Shown piece after piece: positions 48,059-55,316 of a stretch of 64,000 nucleotides of DNA (its first letter is position 1; each line of letters starts with the position of its first letter). The DNA is from Caldilineaceae bacterium (GTDB lineage: Bacteria > Chloroflexota > Anaerolineae > Caldilineales > Caldilineaceae). The notes under the pieces were generated by a model that saw nothing but the letters and a program-made list of their open reading frames with translations, was not told the origin of the DNA and ran no database searches. A program made the position numbers and the translations under genes. The DNA is taken from positions 37,236-101,235 of the forward strand of contig JAJEDI010000062.1 in the NCBI GenBank assembly GCA_022821585.1, in the 5' to 3' direction.

Positions 48059-48829
48059 TTATTCGAAACCGGTCAGCTCAAAAGTGGCCTGGGAGCGTCC
48101 GTCGATAAATTTGACGACGGGGAAGGGCGCGGTCTGCGCCACCCAGGCCCGGGTCGTGCGGTCTTTGGCCTTCAGCTCGACGACCCAGGTATCGAAGGAA
48201 CCGGCCGGCACGGTGACGTTTTCCTTGCGCCGCACCTGCAGGGCCACCCGCTCCATCTGGCCGGCGATTGGCAAAAAGCTGTTTATGCGGGTGGCGTAGC
48301 CCTGCGCCAGCGGGAGCGCGCGCATGATCAGCAGCAGTGTGCGCTCGTCGCGTATGTCTGAAGGGACCTGCACGCGCTGATAGACGGTTGCGCCCTGACG
48401 ATTGGTGAGTGCGATGTCGACCTGGGCGCCCTCGAACTGCGTCTCGACCACCTGTTTGCCGCCGCCGAATGTGCGGACAAGGTGGCTGTAGACGGGGCGA
48501 TAGCCGGCCGGCTGCATCTCGATCGTTGCCTGTTCGCTGACGCCGGCGTCGATGATCTCGCGGAGCAGGGTCCAGCCGTCGTCCTGCTGCCGATGGTTTA
48601 CCTGGAAGGCGGCGGTGCCGACGATGCGGTCTTCGCGGTTGGTAACGCGGTAGACGCTGGTCTCACCGTCGGTCCAGACCGGGTCGCCGAAGATGAGCGG
48701 CTGGGGTGGGGCGGAACCGCAGGAGGAGAGAAAGGAGAGAGTGAAGAGGAGAGAGGAGAGAGAGAACACCCTCGCGATTGCGAAATGGATGGTTGAATTC
48801 GCTAGAGCTTCGCTGTATGGGGGCTTCAT
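48059..48829 (-). CDS. Lipoprotein of unknown function (DUF3108-like)
   Basis: A 256-residue protein. The signal peptide (residues 20-37) ends in LSSC, a lipobox with Cys37. The mature part is beta-rich (VYRVTNREDRIVGTAAFQV, VTVPAGSFDTWVVELKAKDR) in a way that recalls DUF3108 and lipid- or polymer-binding exported proteins. Part of the signal peptide is encoded by 7-bp repeats of type CTCTCCT (48733-48760), so a one-unit slip would shift the frame. An upstream ATG at 48856 is also possible. It is 27 bp upstream of the small anchored protein gene. Confidence 0.7.
   Translation of the reverse strand: MKPPYSEALANSTIHFAIARVFSLSSLLFTLSFLSSCGSAPPQPLIFGDPVWTDGETSVYRVTNREDRIVGTAAFQVNHRQQDDGWTLLREIIDAGVSEQATIEMQPAGYRPVYSHLVRTFGGGKQVVETQFEGAQVDIALTNRQGATVYQRVQVPSDIRDERTLLLIMRALPLAQGYATRINSFLPIAGQMERVALQVRRKENVTVPAGSFDTWVVELKAKDRTTRAWVAQTAPFPVVKFIDGRSQATFELTGFE
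48733..48760 (-). repeat. 7-bp repeats inside a signal-peptide coding region
   Basis: On the minus strand the units read CTCTCCT, CTCTCCT, CTTCACT, CTCTCCT, with a fainter continuation on both sides. They encode part of the hydrophobic core (SLSSLLFTLS) of a lipoprotein signal peptide. Because seven is not a multiple of three, gain or loss of one unit would change the frame. Confidence 0.6.
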
Positions 48830-48895
48830 AAAAACCAGGCGACACTCATTTCTCAATTCTCACTCTTCACTTCCCGCAGCATCAATTCTCACTCG

Positions 48896-50110
48896 TCACT
48901 TTTTTTCCTGCATCCACTTGACTGCGGCGGCGGCGAGGGCGGCGGCGCCGATGGGTAGGGCGTCCTCGTCGATGCGGAAGGTGGAGGTGTGGACGAAGTA
49001 GCGCTGGGGCCAGTCCGGGTTGTGCGTTCCGAGGCGGAGGAAGCTGCCGGGCGCGGCCTGGGCCATGTAGGCGAAATCTTCAGCGGCCATCACCATTGGG
49101 GCCTGGGGGGCGTTCTCCGCGCCCAGGAATTCGGCGGCCGCGTTGAGGGCAATCTGCGTGGCTTCGGGGTCGAGAACGGTGGGCGGATAGCCTTCTTTGA
49201 CCGTCAGCTCAAAGGTGCCGCCCATGGCTTCGACGACGCCGCAGGCCCGGCGCAGCTCGTCCTGCAGCAGGCGGCGCGCCTGCGGGGAGAAGCTGCGGAT
49301 AGTGCCGTTGAGATAGACGCTGTCGGGGATGACGTTGTTGACGGTCCCGCCGTGAATCTGGCCGATGGTGATGACGCCGGGTTCGAGGGGGTCGAGGCGG
49401 CGGCTGACGATATGGTGGATGGCGTGGACGGCGTGGGCGGCGAGGACGATGGGGTCGTTGGCGGCCTGGGGGCGGGCAGCGTGGCCGCCGGCGCCGCGCA
49501 CGGTGATCTCGAACTCGTCGGCGGACGCCATCAGCGGGCCGGAACGGCTGGCGACGACGCCCAGGTCCTTTGTGGGGTCGACGTGGATACCGAAGACGGC
49601 GTCGAGGCCTTCGAGCGCGCCCTCTTCGACCATGCGTATGCCGCCGGACTTGCCCTCGTCGTCGGAGGCCTCTTCGCTGGGCTGGAAGAGCAGGCGCACG
49701 GCGCCGGGGAGGCGGCCCTCGTCGGCCATCTCCTTGAGCAGGGTGGCGGCGCCCATGAGCATGGCGGTGTGGGCGTCGTGGCCGCAGGCGTGCATGAGGC
49801 CGGGCCGTTCGCTGTCGAAGCTGCTGCCGTTTTCTTCCTGGATGGGCAGGGCGTCCATATCGGCGCGCAGGCCCACCAGGGGCCCGTTGCCGCCGTGGAT
49901 ATGGCCGACGACACCGGTCTTGGCGACTTCGGTCTGCGTCTCGACGCCCAGGTCGAGCATGGTCTTGTTGACGAAGCCGGCGGTGCGATGTTCGGTGAAG
50001 GTCAGCTCCGGGTACTTGTGAATCGTGCGGCGCCACGTGCTGATTTTTGACTGGATGGCTTTGGCACGCGTGTACAGTTCTGCGCTGGTAACCGGTGTAT
50101 CATTTGGCAT
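48896..50110 (-). CDS. M20-family amidohydrolase (hippurate/IAA-amino acid hydrolase type)
   Basis: A 404-residue zinc-dependent amidohydrolase that removes acyl groups from amino acids. Metal-binding and catalytic motifs are [39 protein letters not shown] and [20 protein letters not shown], with C-terminal [18 protein letters not shown]. The dimerisation domain lies between ([16 protein letters not shown]). AGGAGCG precedes the ATG. It is cytoplasmic, with no signal peptide. The natural substrate is unknown. Confidence 0.92.
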   Translation of the reverse strand: MPNDTPVTSAELYTRAKAIQSKISTWRRTIHKYPELTFTEHRTAGFVNKTMLDLGVETQTEVAKTGVVGHIHGGNGPLVGLRADMDALPIQEENGSSFDSERPGLMHACGHDAHTAMLMGAATLLKEMADEGRLPGAVRLLFQPSEEASDDEGKSGGIRMVEEGALEGLDAVFGIHVDPTKDLGVVASRSGPLMASADEFEITVRGAGGHAARPQAANDPIVLAAHAVHAIHHIVSRRLDPLEPGVITIGQIHGGTVNNVIPDSVYLNGTIRSFSPQARRLLQDELRRACGVVEAMGGTFELTVKEGYPPTVLDPEATQIALNAAAEFLGAENAPQAPMVMAAEDFAYMAQAAPGSFLRLGTHNPDWPQRYFVHTSTFRIDEDALPIGAAALAAAAVKWMQEKK

Positions 50111-50465
50111 CAGATCGCTCCTGGTCGAGTATTTTTCACCGTCAGCGCCTGTGCGAGGGTGGGTCGGGCGCCGATGGCGGTTATCGGTTGGGGAAAACCA
50201 TCATTTCAAAGGCCCCGTCTGCGGGGCCGGTGCAGCCGTCATGTCATTATACTACGCTTCTGTGCTGCGGGCTCCGTCGGCATGGTCGGCGGGTGGAGGC
50301 GCGGATGGGGTAATGCGAGTGCACCCACGAGGGCAGCCACAAGGGGTGCCCCTACAGGCATTTGTAGCGGGACAGTTGACCGAATTGCGGGATCGAGCAG
50401 TGAGGATGGGCCGGATTCGGGCCGCAGGCGAGACGGAGATTCCGCAGCAGACGCGGGGGGAGAAA

Positions 50466-50643
50466 TTACACACGCGATGTATAGTTCCGGATCCGGGGTG
50501 GGAACAGTGAATTTACACATCGCGTGTGTAACATTATCGCTGTGGTACCTCCAGTAACAGGTGCAGAGAGTTACACATTGCGTGTGTAACCTCATTTGCT
50601 GTTTACGCCCGGAAATGGAGGCCGAAAATTACACACGCGATGT
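50466..50643. repeat. Cluster of four TTACACA-N5-TGTGTAA elements
   Basis: Copies at 50513-50531 (TTACACATCGCGTGTGTAA) and 50571-50589 (TTACACATTGCGTGTGTAA) are near-perfect palindromes. Copies at 50466-50480 and 50629-50643 (TTACACACGCGATGT) are one-and-a-half sites on the same axis. Start-to-start spacings are 47, 58 and 58 bp. A regular set of palindromes of this size looks like protein-binding sites or remnants of a small hairpin element. Confidence 0.7.
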
Positions 50644-50750
50644 TTAAATTTGGCGGTTTCGGGGGTTCTCATTGGAGGGGTTGATGTTGTGGGAATCTGC
50701 GGGTTCGTCATGTTTGGCTGGTTCCAAGGTACAAGCGGGGATGGAACATA

Positions 50751-50860
50751 GGGCACCCACAAGGGGTGCCCCTACGGGGGTTTACGGCAGGTTGGCGCAT
50801 TTGGGGGCGACGCGGGATTGGGCACCCACTTGGGCACCCACAAGGGGTGCCCCTACGGGG
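50751..50860. repeat. GGGCACC/GGTGCCC hairpin repeats, first cluster
   Basis: Units starting at 50751 and 50832 read GGGCACCCACAAGGGGTGCC and continue CCTACGGGGG; a shorter one begins near 50819. A variant occurs around 50329 (AAGGGGTGCCCCTACAGG). GGGCACC pairs with GGTGCCC across a seven-base loop. The same element forms a tandem array at 55594-55860. Confidence 0.75.
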
Positions 50861-51020
50861 GTTTGGCTGGTTGGCGCTGATGTGTGGTAGGCATGAACTG
50901 CGGTCAGGCCCGGGATTTTGCGCATTTTGGTCAATGCAGGAAAATTAGGCGCATCTTTCTTACGTTTCCGGGCGCGGCGGCTTTTGCAGGCGGCCGGCCC
51001 ACCATGAAGCGAGGCTACCA

Positions 51021-52031
51021 ATGACATCAGTTACCAGCCGTGAAATTCATCTGCGCAGCCGGCCGCACGGGTTGCCGACTGCGGACAACTTTGCGCTCGC
51101 CAGCGTCGAGGTGCCGGCGCCCAGCCAGCCGGAGCAAGTGCTGGTGCGCAATCGCTTTATCTCGGTGGACCCCTATATGCGCGGGCGGATGCGGGATACG
51201 CGCAGCTATACGCCGCCTTTCGGGCTGGATGAGCCGCTTACGGGCGGCGCGGTGGGCGAGGTGGTCAGCTCGACCAGCGATCAGTTCACTGAGGGCGACT
51301 TCGTGCTGCATATGTTCGGGTGGCGGGAATATGCGCTGGCGGAGGCGCGCCATCTGACCAAGGTCGATCCGTCGCTGGGGCCGCTGCAGAGTTTTCTGGG
51401 CGCGCTGGGTATGCCGGGGATGACGGCGTATGTCGGGCTGCTGGACATTGGGACGCCGAAGGAGGGGGAGACGGTGTTCGTGTCGGGCGCGGCGGGCGCG
51501 GTGGGCTCGGAGGTGTGCCAGATCGCGAAGATCAAGGGCTGCCGGGTGGTGGGTTCGGCGGGTTCGGAGGCCAAGACACGCTGGCTGGAGGAGGTCGCGG
51601 GCGTGGACGCGGCGATCAATTATAAGGAGACGAGCAATCTGCGGCGGGCGCTGAAGAGGGCCTGTCCGGACGGCATTGACGTTTATTTTGAGAATGTCGG
51701 GGGCGAGCATCTGGAGGCGGCGCTGCAGTATATGAACGATTTCGGGCGCATCGTGGTGTGCGGGATGATCAGCATGTACAACGCCACGGCGGCGGAGCCG
51801 GGCCCGGCCAACCTGGGCCTGATAATCGGGCGGCGGCTGAAGATGCAGGGCTTTATCGTTTCGGACCATCCTGAGCGCCGCGACGACTTTCTGCGCGATG
51901 TCTCGGGCTGGATGCGGGAGGGCAAGCTCAAGTGGGAGGAGACGGTGCACGAAGGGATCGAGAATACGCCGGAGGCGTTTATCGGTCTGTTTCACGGTGG
52001 GAATTTGGGGAAGATGCTGGTAAAGATATAA
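51021..52031 (+). CDS. NADP-dependent medium-chain dehydrogenase/reductase (MDR family)
   Basis: A 336-residue zinc-independent MDR protein of the leukotriene-B4-dehydrogenase / prostaglandin-reductase type. GAGG precedes the ATG. RNRFISVDPYMRGRM is the family hallmark; the nucleotide motif is VFVSGAAGAVGSEVCQIAKI and YFENVGGEHLEAALQYM is also characteristic. It reduces enones or alkenals with NADPH; the specific substrate is unknown. The MaoC-like gene follows on the same strand after a 7-bp repeat run. Confidence 0.92.
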   Translation: MTSVTSREIHLRSRPHGLPTADNFALASVEVPAPSQPEQVLVRNRFISVDPYMRGRMRDTRSYTPPFGLDEPLTGGAVGEVVSSTSDQFTEGDFVLHMFGWREYALAEARHLTKVDPSLGPLQSFLGALGMPGMTAYVGLLDIGTPKEGETVFVSGAAGAVGSEVCQIAKIKGCRVVGSAGSEAKTRWLEEVAGVDAAINYKETSNLRRALKRACPDGIDVYFENVGGEHLEAALQYMNDFGRIVVCGMISMYNATAAEPGPANLGLIIGRRLKMQGFIVSDHPERRDDFLRDVSGWMREGKLKWEETVHEGIENTPEAFIGLFHGGNLGKMLVKI

Positions 52032-52034
52032 CAG

Positions 52035-52069
52035 CAGTTTTTAGTTGTTAGTTTTTCGTTTTTAGTGGG
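52035..52069. repeat. 7-bp tandem repeat (5 units, CAGTTTT/TAGTTTT type)
   Basis: CAGTTTT, TAGTTGT, TAGTTTT, TCGTTTT, TAGTGGG lie three bases after the stop of the MDR gene. Same family as 16381-16415 and 53185-53219. Confidence 0.7.
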
Positions 52070-52127
52070 TGTTGCGGGGGTTGGCGTTCACTGGGGATCG
52101 GGAAGTTTTGAGGGATGGGGCAAGCTT

Positions 52128-52616
52128 ATGGATACGCGGGCGATGGTGCCCCCGATGGGGCTCTATTTTGAGGAGTTTGCGGAGGGTGACGGGTGTGAGA
52201 GTGTTGGCCGGACGGTTACTGAGGCGGACATCGTCAATTTTGCGGCGCTGTCGGGGGACTGGAACCGGATCCACACGGACGTGCATTACAGCCAGGAGCA
52301 GATGTTCGGGGAGCGGGTGGCTCACGGGCTGCTGGTGCTGAGTATTGCGAGCGGGCTGGCGGTGCGGATGGGTTTTATGGAGGGCACTGTGCAGGCGTTC
52401 ATGCAGCTGGAGTGGCAGTTCCGGCGGCCGGTGCTGATCGGGGACACGGTGCGGCTGCGGGCGACGGTGCGTGAGAAGAAGCCGATGCGGCGGATGGGGG
52501 GCGGGGTGGTGACCTTCAGGATGGAGGTGCTGAACCAGAAGGATGAGGTCTGCCAGCGCGGCAATTGGGAGATTTTGTGTAAGAACCGGCCCGAAGAGGC
52601 GGACGCGGAGGAGTGA
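52128..52616 (+). CDS. MaoC-like hot-dog dehydratase
   Basis: A 162-residue hot-dog protein with the (R)-hydratase motif: DIVNFAALSGDWNRIHTDVH followed by FGERVAHGLLVLSIASGL. The Asp/His pair of SGDWNRIH is the usual catalytic dyad for hydration of enoyl-CoA. The ATG at 52128 is preferred to the open frame from 52065, which includes repeat sequence. It probably belongs to acyl-CoA metabolism; adjacency to an MDR reductase fits a reduce-and-hydrate pair, but that is inference. Confidence 0.88.
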   Translation: MDTRAMVPPMGLYFEEFAEGDGCESVGRTVTEADIVNFAALSGDWNRIHTDVHYSQEQMFGERVAHGLLVLSIASGLAVRMGFMEGTVQAFMQLEWQFRRPVLIGDTVRLRATVREKKPMRRMGGGVVTFRMEVLNQKDEVCQRGNWEILCKNRPEEADAEE

Positions 52617-52634
52617 GGTCGCTCGCTGCCGCGC

Positions 52635-53225
52635 ATGATATTCTCCTCGTCTTTGGTTCTGGCGTTTGCGCTGCTGCTGGCGGTGCTGGGCGGTACGCTG
52701 TTATGGCTGGGACGGCGGCAGCGGGAGAGGAGCGGCCTGCCGGCGGGTGCGGTCGTTTACAGCGACACGGCGGACTGGCAGGAGCCGGAAGAACCGCTGC
52801 GCAGCCGGCGTTACGGGCTGGTAGGGCGGCCGGATTACCTGGTGCAGATGCGCGACGGGGGCAGGCGGTTCGTCGTGCCGGTGGAGGTCAAGAGCCGGGC
52901 GAGGCCGGGCCGGCCTTACGACAGTCATGTTCTGCAGCTGGCGGCGTACTGTCTGCTGGTTGAGGATAATTTCGGCGCTGCGCCCCCGTACGGTCTTCTG
53001 CGCTACGCCGATGCCACGTTGGAAATTCCCTTTACAGAGGAACTGCGGGGCCGTGTGCTGGAGGCGGCTGACGAGATCCGGCGGGCGCGGCGGGCGTCGG
53101 AGGTGCGGCGCAGCCATGGTGAGCCGCGGCGGTGTGCGGCCTGTGGTTACCGGTTGGCTTGTGGGTCGGAGGCGCTTTTTTTGGTAGTTTTTAGTTTTCA
53201 GTTTTTAGTTTTTAGTTTGCCTTGA
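52635..53225 (+). CDS. Membrane-anchored Cas4-like PD-(D/E)XK nuclease
   Basis: A 196-residue protein. One N-terminal helix (LVLAFALLLAVLGGTLLWLG, residues 8-26) anchors a Cas4/DUF83-type domain: GRPDYLV (Asp67), VPVEVKSRARPG (Glu84-x-Lys86), QLAAYCLL (Gln101, Tyr105) and a C-terminal CAACGYRLAC cluster. Cas4 normally has four Fe-S cysteines, one before the nuclease core; here only the C-terminal three are in place, plus Cys106. No CRISPR array or cas gene is near. The last about 14 residues (VVFSFQFLVFSLP) are encoded by the 7-bp repeat at 53185-53219, so the original stop was probably lost when the repeat arrived. It is 18 bp after the MaoC gene. Confidence 0.82.
   Translation: MIFSSSLVLAFALLLAVLGGTLLWLGRRQRERSGLPAGAVVYSDTADWQEPEEPLRSRRYGLVGRPDYLVQMRDGGRRFVVPVEVKSRARPGRPYDSHVLQLAAYCLLVEDNFGAAPPYGLLRYADATLEIPFTEELRGRVLEAADEIRRARRASEVRRSHGEPRRCAACGYRLACGSEALFLVVFSFQFLVFSLP
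53185..53219. repeat. 7-bp tandem repeat read through into the Cas4-like gene
   Basis: TAGTTTT, TAGTTTT, CAGTTTT, TAGTTTT, TAGTTTG. In the reading frame of the nuclease gene the TAG triplets are out of phase, so the repeat encodes hydrophobic residues and the gene ends at a TGA just after it. Confidence 0.7.
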
Positions 53226-53384
53226 CACTTCCGGAAGTTTCCAAGCGGTTTGCGTGAAGCAATGGGGGCCTGCCGACCTTTTCAGGATGGTGCTGGGGTG
53301 AATTTTGTTGTAGACGGGCCCTTTTAATCCGCGAAGGGCCGCTAAGAACCACGAAGAATACCTCTCTTTTATCCGCGAAGTTAC

Positions 53385-53421
53385 GCGAAGGGGCGCGAAG
53401 AACACCTTTCTTTGATCCGCG
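53385..53421. repeat. Dispersed 37-bp repeat (GCGAAG type), copy 1
   Basis: GCGAAGGGGCGCGAAGAACA continuing CCTTTCTTTGATCCGCG differs at a single base from 59232-59268. A weaker upstream unit (ATCCGCGAAG followed by CTCTCTTTTATCCGCGAAG) makes it a partial tandem of about 45 bp. Confidence 0.7.
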
Positions 53422-53461
53422 GAGGGCTGGTGCGGGCGTGGGGGCTCGTGCCTGGCTGTGG

Positions 53462-53791
53462 TTATTCCTGATGTGCGGGTGGGGTGGTTTGTGAGGTATG
53501 GCCTTGTATGGCTGCCAGCAGGAATCTGATCTCGTGGGAGAGTTGGGCGATTTGCTTGTCGGTGCGGTCCATGCGTTCGTTGGCGTCTGCGGCGTTGCGG
53601 GCGACGTCTTTGGAGAAGCTGGCAAGGAAGCGTTCGAGGTGGGTCATACGTTGATTTGATTCTGCGGCGTTGCGGGCGACGTCTCTGGAAAAGTTGGCAA
53701 GGAAGTGCTCGAGGTGGGTCATACGTTGTTTTGATTCTTCGGCGTAGCGGTCGAGGTTGCGTTCGAAGCGGTCCATGCGGTCTTCGGCCAT
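53462..53791 (-). CDS. Small coiled-coil protein, array member 1
   Basis: A 109-residue protein with no membrane segment; charged and helical, predicted coiled coil. The N-terminus MAEDRMDRFERNLDRYAEES matches the MAEDRLDRIER start of the next three genes, and the C-terminus (AAIQGHTSQTTPPAHQE) matches their QGHISQSTPPAH end. The centre carries an approximately 25-residue module twice (HFLANFSRDVARNAAESNQR and RFLASFSKDVARNAADANER). The upstream leader (GAAGGAACATAGACATC before the ATG) is shared with the others. Function is unknown; it is the most diverged member of a tandem family of four. Confidence 0.75.
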   Translation of the reverse strand: MAEDRMDRFERNLDRYAEESKQRMTHLEHFLANFSRDVARNAAESNQRMTHLERFLASFSKDVARNAADANERMDRTDKQIAQLSHEIRFLLAAIQGHTSQTTPPAHQE

Positions 53792-53973
53792 GATGTCTAT
53801 GTTCCTTCGGGGGTAGGGGCTGCTGGTTGCAGCGTTAGGCGCGATTGTGCAATCTGGCTACAGTTTCAGGATATACCAGTGCGGTTGAAGAGTCCAGGCC
53901 TGGCGGTACCACTTTCGGTCCAAGTCGACGATCTGGGGAACGTCAGTGGTTAGTGGTCAGTAAACTGCAGCTG

Positions 53974-53990
53974 GCTAGATTGCAAGCTAG
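53974..53990. terminator. Imperfect palindrome downstream of array member 2
   Basis: GCTAGATTGCAAGCTAG lies 22 bp after the stop of the gene at 54013-54297. It is the decayed version of the perfect 18-bp palindrome behind members 3 and 4. Terminator or protein site; no T-run follows. Confidence 0.4.
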
Positions 53991-54012
53991 TGACCTCAAC
54001 TGACCACTGGTG

Positions 54013-54297
54013 TCAGTCTGCGTGTGCGGGCGGCGTGGACTGTGAGATATGGCCTTGCATCAATTCCCGCAGGAATTGGATTTGTTGGCCGTTGCGCTCG
54101 ATTAGTTGGGCGGTGCGGTCGATTAACTGGGCGTTGCGCTCGATCAGTTGGACGTTGTTCTGGATTAGTTGGGCGTTGCGGGCGGTCTGCTCCTCTACTC
54201 GGTCCATCCGCTCATTGGATTGGTGGTAGGAGCGGTCGAGCAGTTCGGCGAAGCGGTCGAGTTTGCGTTCGATGCGGTCGAGGCGGTCTTCGGCCAT
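54013..54297 (-). CDS. Small coiled-coil protein, array member 2 (extra 7-residue repeats)
   Basis: A 94-residue protein. Between the conserved ends (MAEDRLDRIERKLDRFAELL and RELMQGHISQSTPPAHAD) it carries NAQLIQN, NVQLIER, NAQLIDR, TAQLIER and NGQQIQF, a run of 7-residue units ideal for a coiled coil. At the DNA level these are 21-bp repeats at 54091-54174. Member 3 has one such unit and member 4 none. Leader and 3' palindrome are shared with the other copies. Cytoplasmic; function unknown. Confidence 0.75.
   Translation of the reverse strand: MAEDRLDRIERKLDRFAELLDRSYHQSNERMDRVEEQTARNAQLIQNNVQLIERNAQLIDRTAQLIERNGQQIQFLRELMQGHISQSTPPAHAD
54091..54174 (-). repeat. 21-bp in-frame tandem repeat, four units
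   Basis: Units at 54091, 54112, 54133 and 54154 each resemble GTTGCGCTCGATTAGTTGGG plus C. On the coding strand each encodes one coiled-coil heptad (for example AQLIERN). The unit number is 4 here, 1 in the gene at 54521-54817 and 0 in the gene at 55041-55316. Confidence 0.75.
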
Positions 54298-54520
54298 GAT
54301 GTTTATGTTCCTTCGGGGGTAGGGGCTGCCGTTTGCAGCGCAGGGCGCGATTGTGCTGTGTGAATACCAGAATATACCAGTGAGGTTGAAGAGTCCAGGC
54401 CTGACGGCACCTCTTTCGGTCCAGGCCGGCGAAATGGGGAACGGCAGTGGTCAGTAGTCGGTGGTTAGTGAACTGCAGGTGGCTAGCTTGCAAGCTAGCG
54501 ACCATAACTGACGACTGGTG
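54298..54520. repeat. Conserved 223-bp spacer of the coiled-coil array (copy of 54818-55040)
   Basis: The spacer carries, in order on the plus strand, the leader of member 2 (TTCCTTCGGGGGTAGGGGCT), a conserved stretch with GAATATACCAGTGAGGTTGA, a run of 7-bp repeats (54445-54472) and a perfect palindrome GCTAGCTTGCAAGCTAGC (54482-54499). The spacer 54818-55040 is the same length and nearly the same sequence, and 53792-54012 is a diverged 221-bp version. These define a duplication unit of gene plus spacer. Confidence 0.75.
54482..54499. terminator. Perfect 18-bp palindrome downstream of array member 3
   Basis: GCTAGCTTGCAAGCTAGC is self-complementary and lies 22 bp beyond the stop at 54521; an identical copy is at 55002-55019. 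It could be a stem-loop terminator, although no T-run follows, or a protein-binding site. Confidence 0.45.
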
Positions 54521-54817
54521 TCAGTCTGCGTGTGCGGGCGGCGTGGACTGTGAGATATGGCCTTGTACCAATTCCCGTAGGAATTGAATTTGTTGGCCGT
54601 TGCGCTCGATTAGTTGGGCGTTGTGGGCGGTCTGCTCCTCTATTCGGTCCAGCCGCTCACTGGACTGGCGGTAGGAGCGGTTGAGCAGTTCAGCCAGGCG
54701 GTCAAGTGTGACTTCCGCTGATCTTATTCGTAGGTTTGCTTCTACTGTGTTGCGGGCGACGTCTTTGGAAAAGCTTGCAAGGATGCGTTCGATGCGGTCG
54801 AGGCGGTCTTCGGCCAT
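54521..54817 (-). CDS. Small coiled-coil protein, array member 3
   Basis: A 98-residue protein. It keeps the shared ends (MAEDRLDRIER and RELVQGHISQSTPPAHAD). After the first 11 residues it carries the module ILASFSKDVARNTVEANLRI, related to the duplicated module of member 1, then LDRLAELLNRSYRQSSERLD and a single NAQLIER unit. It is nearly identical to member 4 apart from that unit. Cytoplasmic coiled coil of unknown function. Confidence 0.75.
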   Translation of the reverse strand: MAEDRLDRIERILASFSKDVARNTVEANLRIRSAEVTLDRLAELLNRSYRQSSERLDRIEEQTAHNAQLIERNGQQIQFLRELVQGHISQSTPPAHAD

Positions 54818-55001
54818 GATGTTTATGTTCCTTCGGGGGTAGGGGCTGCCGTTTGCAGCGCAGGGCGCGATTGTCCTGTGTGAATACCAGAATATACCAG
54901 TGAGGTTGAAGAGTCCAGGCCTGGCGGCACCTCTTTCGGTCCAGGTCGGCGAAATGGGGAACGGCAGTGGTTAGTAGTCAGTGGTCAGTAAACTGCAGCT
55001 G

Positions 55002-55019
55002 GCTAGCTTGCAAGCTAGC
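55002..55019. terminator. Perfect 18-bp palindrome downstream of array member 4
   Basis: GCTAGCTTGCAAGCTAGC, identical to 54482-54499 and at the same 22-bp distance from the stop of its gene at 55041. Possible terminator or binding site. Confidence 0.45.
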
Positions 55020-55040
55020 GACCATAACTGACCACTGGTG

Positions 55041-55316
55041 TCAGTTTGCGTGTACGGGCGGCGTGGACTGTGAGATATGGCCTTGTACCAATTCCCGCAG
55101 GAATTGGATTTGTTGGGCGTTGCGGGCGGTCTGCTCTTCTATTCGGTCCAGCCGCTCACTGGACTGGTGGTAGGAGCGGTTGAGCAGTTCGGCGAGGCGG
55201 TCGAGTGTGACTTCCGCTGAACTTATTCGTAGGTTTGCTTCTACTGTGTTGCGGGCGACGTCTTTGGAGAAGCTTGCAAGGATGCGTTCGATGCGGTCGA
55301 GGCGGTCTTCGGCCAT
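55041..55316 (-). CDS. Small coiled-coil protein, array member 4 (shortest)
   Basis: A 91-residue protein, first in the direction of transcription. It has the shared N-terminus MAEDRLDRIERILASFSKDV and the C-terminus RELVQGHISQSTPPVHAN. It differs from member 3 mainly by lacking the 7-residue NAQLIER unit (TARNAQQIQF instead). The upstream region to about 55480 is the same as the array spacers. Function unknown. Confidence 0.75.
   Translation of the reverse strand: MAEDRLDRIERILASFSKDVARNTVEANLRISSAEVTLDRLAELLNRSYHQSSERLDRIEEQTARNAQQIQFLRELVQGHISQSTPPVHAN

Larger units (their letters stand above)
50111..51020. other. Repeat-rich intergenic region
   Basis: About 910 bp without a convincing gene. 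It contains four copies of a TTACACA/TGTGTAA inverted repeat (50466-50643) and at least three GGGCACC...GGTGCCC hairpin repeats (near 50330, 50751 and 50832). The promoters of the flanking divergent genes also lie here. Confidence 0.7.

Noticed and set aside
48989..50050. A 353-codon frame opposite the M20 amidohydrolase
   Set aside because: Gly/Val/Asp-rich antisense shadow.
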